NCBI RefSeq assembly: GCF_022662535.1 | Contig: NZ_JAKQYM010000007.1 | Span: forward strand, 62,001-126,000 | From: Polaribacter marinus | Lineage (GTDB): Bacteria; Bacteroidota; Bacteroidia; Flavobacteriales; Flavobacteriaceae | DNA: 64,000 bases | Reading direction: 5' to 3' | Part shown: positions 54,662-61,385 of the stretch, piece after piece | Numbering within the stretch: position 1 is the first letter of the stretch | Layout of the letters: each line of letters starts with the position of its first letter | Made by a program: the position numbers and the translations under genes | Notes under the pieces: generated by a model | Seen by the model: only the letters and a program-made list of their open reading frames with translations | Told to the model about the DNA's origin: nothing | The model's database searches: none

Positions 54662-55987
54662 ATGCTAAATAAAGAAAATATATTAATTGTTGATGATGAT
54701 GTTCATATTTTAGAGCTTATCCAAAGGCATTTACAATCCTTAAATTATCATACTTATAAAGCCATTTCGGTAAAAGAAGCTTTAGAAATTTTAAAAGATA
54801 CTTCAATAGATTTATTAATTACTGATTTACAAATGCCTGGTGTAGATGGCTTGGAACTTATAAAATATGTCTCTGAACATTATCCTAAAATACCTAAATT
54901 AGTAGTTACAGGTTTTCCATCTATAGATGGCGCTTTAGAAGTCATGAAATCTGGTGCAGTAGATTACATTACAAAACCATTTACAAAGGAAGAGTTAAAA
55001 TTGGCAACTTTAAAATCATTAGAATTAAACCTTAAAGTTAGAAAAACTCAGAAAGTAAAAGAAGAATTAGCACCAAAGTCTTATGGAGAATTAATAGGTT
55101 CTTCTATTGCTATAAAAAAGGTTACCGATGTTATTGAGCGTTTAAAAAATAACAAAGCAACAGTTTTTATTCATGGTGAAAGTGGGACAGGAAAAGAGTT
55201 GGTAGCGCGTTCTATTCACTATATGGGGAAATATTCATCAGCTCCTTTTGTTGTTGTAAATTGTGGGGCAATTCCAGAGAATTTATTAGAATCAGAATTA
55301 TTTGGTTATGTAAAAGGCGCTTTTACCGGAGCAGAAAAAGATAGAAAAGGTTTTTTTCAAGCGGCAAATAACGGAACTATTTTTTTAGACGAAATTGGCA
55401 ATGCTTCTTTAGCTACACAATTAAGATTGCTACGTGTTTTACAAGAAAAAGAAGTAGTAAAAGTTGGGACTCAAAAAGCAGAAAAAATTGATGTAAGGGT
55501 AATCGCAGCTACAAATGTAGATGTAAAAGATTTGATTAAAAAAGAACGCTTTAGAGAAGATTTGTATTACAGATTAACTGTTGTTCAAATAGAGGTGCCA
55601 TCATTATTAGAACGACTTTCAGATATCCCATTATTGGTTGATAAATTTTTATTAAAATACGGAATAGAATATAAAGATCGATTTTTAAAAATCACTCCAG
55701 AAGCTATAGATATTCTTAAAAAATATCATTGGCCAGGAAATATAAGAGAGTTAGAAAACGTAATTCAAAGAGCTATTATTATGTGTGATAAATTTGTAGA
55801 TGTAGAGCATTTGCCGGAACACATAAAATATCAGATAAATTTCCCTAAAACAGATAAGCTTTTATCATTAAAAGAATTTGAAAAAGCATATCTTTTAAAA
55901 GTGCTTCATGCTACTAATAATAATAAAACCAAAGCGGCAGAAATTCTTCAAATTGATAGAAAAACTCTTCGAGAAAAATTAAAATAA
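54662..55987 (+). CDS. Sigma-54-dependent response regulator (NtrC family)
   Basis: The 441-residue activator has three parts: a receiver domain with acidic DDD at 11-13, phosphoacceptor Asp55 in ITDLQMPG and a Lys in ITKPF; a central AAA+ domain with Walker A GESGTGKE, the sigma-54-contacting GAFTGA loop and Walker B-like GTIFLDEI; and a C-terminal Fis-type helix-turn-helix (NKTKAAEILQIDRKTLREKLK). It must act on sigma-54 RNA polymerase. A strong sigma-54 promoter lies 141 bp downstream, before the Cys-rich/gdh genes, and is its most likely target. Confidence 0.96.
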   Translation: MLNKENILIVDDDVHILELIQRHLQSLNYHTYKAISVKEALEILKDTSIDLLITDLQMPGVDGLELIKYVSEHYPKIPKLVVTGFPSIDGALEVMKSGAVDYITKPFTKEELKLATLKSLELNLKVRKTQKVKEELAPKSYGELIGSSIAIKKVTDVIERLKNNKATVFIHGESGTGKELVARSIHYMGKYSSAPFVVVNCGAIPENLLESELFGYVKGAFTGAEKDRKGFFQAANNGTIFLDEIGNASLATQLRLLRVLQEKEVVKVGTQKAEKIDVRVIAATNVDVKDLIKKERFREDLYYRLTVVQIEVPSLLERLSDIPLLVDKFLLKYGIEYKDRFLKITPEAIDILKKYHWPGNIRELENVIQRAIIMCDKFVDVEHLPEHIKYQINFPKTDKLLSLKEFEKAYLLKVLHATNNNKTKAAEILQIDRKTLREKLK

Positions 55988-56007
55988 ATTTTATTTATAA
56001 ACGAGTA

Positions 56008-56050
56008 AAAAAGTAGCGACTGGGGATTTTTTCCTCAGTCGCTACTTTTT
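56008..56050 (+). terminator. Strong terminator after the two-component system
   Basis: AAAAAGTAGCGACTG pairs with CAGTCGCTACTTTTT around a short loop; A-run before and T-run after. It separates the kinase/regulator transcript from the sigma-54 unit. Confidence 0.93.
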
Positions 56051-56127
56051 GTATCTATAATAAATTTAGTTCTTAATACTTGATAATTAGATTTTTAAGT
56101 ATTGGGTGTGTTTAGAGTATTAATAAT

Positions 56128-56142
56128 TGGCATATCACTTGC
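56128..56142 (+). promoter_or_regulatory. Sigma-54 (-24/-12) promoter
   Basis: TGGCATATCACTTGC matches the consensus TGGCAC-G-N4-TTGC, with GG and GC exactly 10 bp apart. The predicted transcript start is near 56154, about 19 nt before the ATG of the small Cys-rich gene. Confidence 0.85.
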
Positions 56143-56172
56143 CTATGTTAAAGTGTAATTAAAAATATAATT

Positions 56173-56358
56173 ATGAGTATTGACAGTAAAAGTTTATGTA
56201 ATGCTTGCATGCATGTAAATTCTTGCAGCTTAACATCAAGTAAAAAATTTATTTGGTCTTGTAGTGAATATGAAGTGTTAAGTAGTACTGATACAGAACC
56301 AATTTTACCAACCAATTTTAGTTTCACAAAAAGTGAAAAAGAAATTGAAATTAATTAA
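56173..56358 (+). CDS. Small four-cysteine protein, first gene of the sigma-54 unit
   Basis: A 61-residue soluble protein with Cys9, Cys12, Cys18 and Cys30 in a CxxC-x5-C-x11-C pattern (LCNACMHVNSC, then WSCSEYE), plus His14. The arrangement suggests a zinc or Fe-S site, and I recall similar small C..C.....C...C-E-F/Y proteins of unknown role in other phyla. It starts about 19 nt after the predicted sigma-54 start site and stops 2 bp before gdhA, so it is co-transcribed with glutamate dehydrogenase. It could be a redox/metal-sensing partner or regulator, but nothing in the sequence proves a role. Confidence 0.8.
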   Translation: MSIDSKSLCNACMHVNSCSLTSSKKFIWSCSEYEVLSSTDTEPILPTNFSFTKSEKEIEIN

Positions 56359-56360
56359 AG

Positions 56361-57656
56361 ATGACATTAACAAAAGAATTAAAACAAAAACAACAACCTA
56401 AACAAGGGATGTTAGAAAATGTTATGCAGCAATTTGAAAATGCCGCAGAATTAATAAACTTAAACCCTAATATTAAAAAGATATTAAGCGTAACAAATAA
56501 TGAGCTAATAATTCATTTTCCAGTTAGAATGGATAATGGAGAGGTAGAGGTTTTTAAAGGGTATAGGGTACAGCATAATAATGCCCTTGGACCTTATAAA
56601 GGAGGCTTAAGATATCATCCAACAATTGATGTAGATGCTGTAAAAGCATTAGCGATGTGGATGACATGGAAAACATCTTTAGCAGGTTTGCCTTATGGAG
56701 GAGCAAAAGGTGGGATTCAAATAGATCCAAAGAAATATTCTAATGCAGAATTAGAGCGTATTACAAGAAGGTTTACCTATGCTTTAGGGGATAATATTGG
56801 TCCAGAACACGATATTCCAGCTCCTGATGTAAATACAAATGCTCAAACTATGGCGTGGATAGCAGATACCTATATGTCTACAAAAGCACCATCAGAAAGA
56901 TCAAGAAATCAGCATGTTGTTACAGGGAAACCAATAGGTTCTGGAGGTTTAGAAGGTAGAGATAGGGCTACAGGTTTTGGTGTTTTTCTTACGATTAAGT
57001 TTTGGGCAGAACAAAAAAGTGTTAAACTTAAAGATAAAACTTTTATCGTTCAAGGTTTTGGAAATGTTGGTTATTGGGCTGCACATTTTTTAGAAAAAGA
57101 AGGAGCTAAATTTGTAGGTGTGCAAGATGCATTTGGTACAATTGTAAATAAAGAAGGAATAGAAGTAGAAAAATTATTAGCCTACACTAAAGAGAATCAA
57201 GGAAGTATTGTCGGTTTTTCAAATTCAGAAAACATTGCTAAAGAAGACTTCTTTGGATTAGATTGTGATATTTGTATTCCTGCTGCTTTAGGAAATCAAA
57301 TAACAGAAGAAAAAGCACATCAAATTAAAGCTTTTTTAATTGCTGAAGGTGCAAATGGACCTACAACTGTAGAAGCAGAAAAAATATTATTAGAAAAAGG
57401 TGTGGCAATTATTCCTGATATTTTATGCAATTCAGGAGGTGTTATTGGAAGTTATTTTGAATGGCTTCAAAATAGAAACGGTGAACTTTGGGAGTTGAAT
57501 GAAATAATTGAAAGACTTAATAAAAAAATGAAAGAGGTTTTTATTAAAGTTCTTAATGTTGCCGAAAGTAAAAAAATAGATCTGCGTTCTGCAGCTTATG
57601 TTTTGGCTATTGAAAGATTAGAAAGAACTTATATTCAACGTGGTGTTTTTCCATAA
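56361..57656 (+). CDS. gdhA: Glu/Leu/Phe/Val-family dehydrogenase (glutamate dehydrogenase)
   Basis: The 431-residue enzyme interconverts glutamate and 2-oxoglutarate plus ammonia. Family segments are FPVRMDNGEVEVFKGYRVQH, LGPYKGGLRYHP with the substrate-binding Lys, LPYGGAKGGI with the catalytic-region Lys, GPEHDIPAPDVNT with the catalytic Asp, and the Rossmann motif VQGFGNVGYWAAHF. The length and pattern match the hexameric GluDH group seen in Bacteroidota. It lies 2 bp after the Cys-rich gene under a sigma-54 promoter, which fits nitrogen- or carbon-responsive control. Confidence 0.95.
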   Translation: MTLTKELKQKQQPKQGMLENVMQQFENAAELINLNPNIKKILSVTNNELIIHFPVRMDNGEVEVFKGYRVQHNNALGPYKGGLRYHPTIDVDAVKALAMWMTWKTSLAGLPYGGAKGGIQIDPKKYSNAELERITRRFTYALGDNIGPEHDIPAPDVNTNAQTMAWIADTYMSTKAPSERSRNQHVVTGKPIGSGGLEGRDRATGFGVFLTIKFWAEQKSVKLKDKTFIVQGFGNVGYWAAHFLEKEGAKFVGVQDAFGTIVNKEGIEVEKLLAYTKENQGSIVGFSNSENIAKEDFFGLDCDICIPAALGNQITEEKAHQIKAFLIAEGANGPTTVEAEKILLEKGVAIIPDILCNSGGVIGSYFEWLQNRNGELWELNEIIERLNKKMKEVFIKVLNVAESKKIDLRSAAYVLAIERLERTYIQRGVFP

Positions 57657-57669
57657 AAAAAATGTATAG

Positions 57670-58068
57670 ATGATGAAATATGGAAAATTAATTATAGAAG
57701 AAAACCAATATGTAATACTTAAAAAACTTTTAAACCTGTCTAGTATAGATCATTCTAAAACGGTAAAAGGTTATATTTTGAAGTTGCAAAATGAGTTAAG
57801 AGAAGCAATTGTTTTGTCAAAAAAAGAAATGCCTCAAGATGTAGTAAGGCTTAATTCTTTGGTTACTGTTATCACTAAAGATAAGTTGTGGAAAAAAACT
57901 TTTGAGTTAGTTCTACCTTCAAAAAATAATATTTTAGATAATAAAATTTCTTTATTATTACCAATGGGAGCTGCTGTTTTAGGTTATGCAAAAGGTGATG
58001 CTATTCTTTGGGAATTTCCTGGTGGCTTAAAAGAATTAAAAGTTTTAGACGTAGTGCAAGTAGATTAG
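57670..58068 (+). CDS. GreA/GreB C-terminal-domain protein (Rnk-like)
   Basis: A 132-residue protein whose C-terminal half (about 60-132: VRLNSLVTVIT, ISLLLPMGAAVLGYAKGDAILWEFPGG) is the FKBP-like GreA/GreB C-terminal domain. The N-terminal part is a short helical region rather than the long coiled coil of GreA. This is the layout of Rnk, a protein that binds RNA polymerase without the transcript-cleavage tip. It is 13 bp after gdhA and probably in the same transcript. Met1 or Met2 may be the start. Confidence 0.85.
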   Translation: MMKYGKLIIEENQYVILKKLLNLSSIDHSKTVKGYILKLQNELREAIVLSKKEMPQDVVRLNSLVTVITKDKLWKKTFELVLPSKNNILDNKISLLLPMGAAVLGYAKGDAILWEFPGGLKELKVLDVVQVD

Positions 58069-58089
58069 AAAATGAATTAAAATACTCAT

Positions 58090-58473
58090 ATGCAATCAAA
58101 TAATATTTATAAAAACGATTCTGAAAACCAAATAATTCAAAAAAGAAGTTTAGAAGAGTTAAATATGTGGATATCACAAGTAAATTATATCTTAGAAGAA
58201 TCTAATACTTTGGCTAAAATAGCGTCGGATAAATTAAAAAATAAAGATTTAAGAGATCAATTTTTAATGATAATTGAAAAAAATGCAGGTATCCTAAGTG
58301 CTTTTTTAACCTATAAAAATACAACAGATAACTTTATGGAATGTATTGATTTAGATTGTGATTTATTTTATTACAATGAACACGAAAAAATTAGAAATCT
58401 ATACACTGAGTACCTTAATAATTATAGAAGTGTAAAAAAGAAGTTTTTTAAAAGTTTATTAATTCATAATTAA
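58090..58473 (+). CDS. Hypothetical helical protein, last gene of the sigma-54 unit
   Basis: A 127-residue soluble, all-helical protein (about four helices: 18-45, 50-80, 85-100, 102-120) with no family that I recognise. It has two Cys close together in CIDLDCDLF. It lies 21 bp after the Rnk-like gene and ends 6 bp before the convergent Nudix gene. Position suggests co-regulation with gdhA; function unknown. Confidence 0.65.
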   Translation: MQSNNIYKNDSENQIIQKRSLEELNMWISQVNYILEESNTLAKIASDKLKNKDLRDQFLMIIEKNAGILSAFLTYKNTTDNFMECIDLDCDLFYYNEHEKIRNLYTEYLNNYRSVKKKFFKSLLIHN

Positions 58474-58479
58474 TTTTTA

Positions 58480-59028
58480 CTATTTAAGAAGCAGTTCATC
58501 ACTAATTTTATCATAAACGGTACAATAATAATCATGAAATCTAGGAAGCAATATGTTTTCTAGGTTTTTTGTTTTTTTTAGGATATCTAAATCAAATAAT
58601 TGAATTGCATCAACCTCTTCCTCTTGAATGGTTAATGTTGATAAAGGAACTTTTAATTCTGCGATAAATACATGATGATGTTCATTGTCTTGAATTCCGT
58701 TTGCATGAGAAACTTGATGAATTCGCGTACCAATTTTGATGAGGTCTTTATCTACTAATTGTAATCCGATTTCTTCAAAAACTTCTCTTTTTGCAGCGGT
58801 TAAAATTTCTTCACCTGCAGCAATATGTCCAGCAACAGAAATATCCCATAAACCAGGAAATACTTTTTTTGTTAAGGCTCTTTTTTGAAGCAATATCTTT
58901 TTATCCGAAGTAAAAATCCAAATATGTACAGTGGCGTGAAACCATCCATTTTTATGTGCTTCAGATTTTAAAGCAGTTTTTCCTGTTGGTTTCCCTTCAG
59001 GAGTTAAGATGTCAATGAGTTCGTCCAT
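58480..59028 (-). CDS. Nudix hydrolase
   Basis: The 182-residue enzyme has the full Nudix box GHIAAGEEILTAAKREVFEE (GX5EX7REUXEEXGU) followed by IGLQL. The N-terminal ELIDILTPEGKPTGKTALKSEAHKNGWFHATVHIW resembles the isopentenyl-diphosphate isomerase/YfcD-like subgroup, which often acts on nucleotide sugars or unknown diphosphates. It lacks the Cys/Glu isomerase pattern as far as I can judge, so a hydrolase is the safer call. Confidence 0.9.
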   Translation of the reverse strand: MDELIDILTPEGKPTGKTALKSEAHKNGWFHATVHIWIFTSDKKILLQKRALTKKVFPGLWDISVAGHIAAGEEILTAAKREVFEEIGLQLVDKDLIKIGTRIHQVSHANGIQDNEHHHVFIAELKVPLSTLTIQEEEVDAIQLFDLDILKKTKNLENILLPRFHDYYCTVYDKISDELLLK

Positions 59029-59035
59029 ATATAAG

Positions 59036-59081
59036 AATTATGAATTACGAATTCGTAATTACAAATTCGTAATTCATAATT
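59036..59081. repeat. Perfect 18-bp inverted repeat in the Nudix/M42 intergenic region
   Basis: AATTATGAATTACGAATT (59036-59053) is exactly reverse-complementary to 59064-59081, around a 10-nt loop. No T-run follows, so a Rho-independent terminator is not obvious; it looks like a dispersed AT-rich intergenic repeat. Confidence 0.85.
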
Positions 59082-59089
59082 GAAGTATT

Positions 59090-60178
59090 TTATTCAAAAT
59101 AAGAAAAAGTTTCATCACCTTTAATATTCAATAAAGTTTCATAAATCATTTTAATCACATTTTCCACATCTTCTCTATGTACCATTTCTACTGTTGTATG
59201 CATGTATCTTAATGGTAAAGAAATTAGAGCAGAAGCAACACCACCATTACTATAGGCAAAAGCATCTGTATCCGTTCCTGTTGCTCTAGAAAGGGCAGAA
59301 CGCTGAAAAGGAATCTCTTTTGCTTGGGCAGTTTCTGTAATTAAATCACGTAATTTTTGTTGAACAGCTGGCGCATAAGCAACCACGGGGCCTTTACCTA
59401 ACTCTAAATGACCCGCAGATTTTTTCTCAATCATTGGAGTTGTTGTGTCATGAGTTACATCGGTAACTATAGCCACATTCGGTTTAATGGTTTGTGTGAT
59501 CATTTCTGCACCACGTAAACCTATTTCTTCTTGTACAGAATTGGTAATGTATAATCCGAAAGGCAATTCTTTTTTGTTTTCTTTTAGCAAACGAGCAACT
59601 TCGGCAATCATAAAACCACCCATTCTGTTGTCTAAAGCTCTACAAACAAACTTATCTCCGTTTAAAATATGAAACTCATCTGGGTAGGTAATTACACAGC
59701 CAACATGAACACCAAGTTTTTCTACTTCTTCTTTGGTTGCACAACCTGTATCAATAAAAATATTGTCTGGTTTTGGAGCTTCTTCATTAGCTTTATTTCT
59801 AGTGTGAATTGCAGGCCATCCAAAAACACCTTTTACAATTCCGTTTTTGGTATGAATGTTTACAATTTTACTAGGTGCAATTTGATGGTCAGAACCACCA
59901 TTTCTAATTACATAGATTAAACCGTTATCAGAAATATAATTTACATACCAAGAAATTTCATCAGCATGTCCTTCAATTACTACTTTGTATTTTGCATTAG
60001 GATTGATAACTCCAACAGCAGAGCCATAGGTGTCTGTAATAAATTCATCTACATAAGGTTTTAGATACTCCATCCAAATTTTCTGACCTTCCCATTCGTA
60101 TCCGGTTGGTGCAGCATTATTTAAGTATTTTTCTAAAAATGTAAGTGACGCTTTATTTAAAATTGATTTTTTTTTCAT
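59090..60178 (-). CDS. M42-family aminopeptidase
   Basis: A 362-residue dinuclear-metal peptidase of the M42 glutamyl aminopeptidase/endoglucanase-labelled group. Metal-ligand segments are visible: EGHADEISWYV (His), CRALDNRMGGF (Asp), SVQEEIGLRGA (catalytic Glu-Glu), IVTDVTHD (Asp) and LRYMHTTVEM (His). It trims N-terminal residues from peptides as a large cytoplasmic complex. Despite historical database labels, it is not a cellulase. Confidence 0.93.
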   Translation of the reverse strand: MKKKSILNKASLTFLEKYLNNAAPTGYEWEGQKIWMEYLKPYVDEFITDTYGSAVGVINPNAKYKVVIEGHADEISWYVNYISDNGLIYVIRNGGSDHQIAPSKIVNIHTKNGIVKGVFGWPAIHTRNKANEEAPKPDNIFIDTGCATKEEVEKLGVHVGCVITYPDEFHILNGDKFVCRALDNRMGGFMIAEVARLLKENKKELPFGLYITNSVQEEIGLRGAEMITQTIKPNVAIVTDVTHDTTTPMIEKKSAGHLELGKGPVVAYAPAVQQKLRDLITETAQAKEIPFQRSALSRATGTDTDAFAYSNGGVASALISLPLRYMHTTVEMVHREDVENVIKMIYETLLNIKGDETFSYFE

Positions 60179-60340
60179 TATATATTTATTTATAAATTTG
60201 AAAAGTATTTAAAGTTATAATGCCTGTTTGTAGGTTTTCTTCTAGTAAAATTGAAAAAGAAAAAGTATTGATAGCATTTTGTGTTTCCAATTGTAAAAAT
60301 AATACGATTTTTTAGGAATTCCATTAAAATAATCACAAAA

Positions 60341-60371
60341 AAGTGTAACAAAAGTCCTTACTTTTACACTT
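60341..60371 (+). promoter_or_regulatory. Inverted repeat upstream of the ABC transporter, candidate operator
   Basis: AAGTGTAA (60341-60348) and TTACACTT (60364-60371) form a perfect 8-bp inverted repeat with a 15-bp spacer that holds a nested AAAAGT/ACTTTT pair. It overlaps a TACTTTTA box (60359-60366, near TAnnTTTG), 22 bp before the ATG, as expected for a repressor site. Confidence 0.45.
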
Positions 60372-60393
60372 ATTAACAAATAAAACCAAGACC

Positions 60394-61284
60394 ATGAAGT
60401 TAGTAATTGAAAATTTGACAAAGACTTATAAAAACGGCGTAAAAGCAATTGATAATTTAAGTATAGAAATTGGTACAGGGATGTTTGGTTTGTTGGGCCC
60501 CAATGGAGCAGGGAAATCATCTTTAATGAGAACAATTGCAACGCTGCAAAGTCCAGATTCGGGTTCAATTAAGTTTGGTGATATTAATGTTTTAGAAGAC
60601 AATATGTCTTTACGAAAAGTATTGGGTTATTTACCTCAATCTTTTGGAGTATATCCTAAAATGTCTGCAGAAGAATTACTCGATTATTTTGCGACTTTAA
60701 AAGGAGTTGCAAATAAATCAGAAAGAAAAGCAATTGTAAAAGAAGTTTTAGAAATTACCAATCTGTATGATGTAAGACACAAAAATGTTGCGGGTTATTC
60801 TGGAGGAATGAAACAACGTTTTGGGATTGCGCAATTGCTTTTAAATAACCCCAAATTAATCATAGTTGATGAACCAACTGCGGGTTTAGATCCGGCAGAA
60901 AGACATCGTTTTTTAAATGTTTTAAGAGAAGTTGGTAGTAATTGTACCGTTATTTTTTCTACACATATTGTTGAAGATGTAAAAGAATTGTGTAATGAAA
61001 TGGCAATTTTAAATGGAGGTAAAATATTAAAACACTCTACACCACAAAAAGCAACAAAAGAATTAGAAGGTACAATTTGGACAAAGGTTATTGATAAAGA
61101 TGATTTAGAAGAAAATATGAAGCTTTACAATGTATTGTCTAGAAACTTTAATCCAGATAACACATTAAATATTAGAGTGCATTCAGTAGAAAAACCTTCT
61201 AAAGATTTTATGACTGCTACACCTCAATTAGATGATGTGTATTTTATTGCTTTAAAACAAGATGAACCAGTTTTAACAAGTTAA
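60394..61284 (+). CDS. ABC transporter ATP-binding protein
   Basis: The 296-residue ATPase has Walker A GPNGAGKSS, the signature YSGGMKQR, Walker B LIIVDEPTAGLDP and the switch His in FSTHIVED. The C-terminal about 75 residues form a short extension seen in ABC-2-type exporters. It pairs with the large permease that starts 101 bp downstream. The substrate is not known; related pairs are annotated as ABC-2 transporters with a fused peptidase-like permease. Confidence 0.94.
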   Translation: MKLVIENLTKTYKNGVKAIDNLSIEIGTGMFGLLGPNGAGKSSLMRTIATLQSPDSGSIKFGDINVLEDNMSLRKVLGYLPQSFGVYPKMSAEELLDYFATLKGVANKSERKAIVKEVLEITNLYDVRHKNVAGYSGGMKQRFGIAQLLLNNPKLIIVDEPTAGLDPAERHRFLNVLREVGSNCTVIFSTHIVEDVKELCNEMAILNGGKILKHSTPQKATKELEGTIWTKVIDKDDLEENMKLYNVLSRNFNPDNTLNIRVHSVEKPSKDFMTATPQLDDVYFIALKQDEPVLTS

Positions 61285-61385
61285 GAGTTTTTTAATTATG
61301 AGTTTTAAGTTAGAATTTAGTCTAAATTTTTATAATGAAACTCAAAAAACTAAATACTCAAAACTAAACACTCAAAACTTTTTTT
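61285..61385. repeat. AT-rich repeat region between the ABC ATPase and permease genes
   Basis: ACTCAAAA occurs at 61340, 61356 and 61370 (spacing 16 and 14), preceded by two GAGTTTT copies. AATTTAG/CTAAATT forms a palindrome centred on 61321. No coding potential is seen. Confidence 0.6.

Noticed and set aside
54662..56172. A second sigma-54 promoter before the acs/aldehyde dehydrogenase block
   Set aside because: I looked at the gaps before 44705, 47785 and 53558 and found no GG-N10-GC match with TTGC at the -12 position.
59487..59920. Plus-strand frames opposite the M42 peptidase
   Set aside because: The M42 gene on the other strand has all metal ligands; these are shadows.
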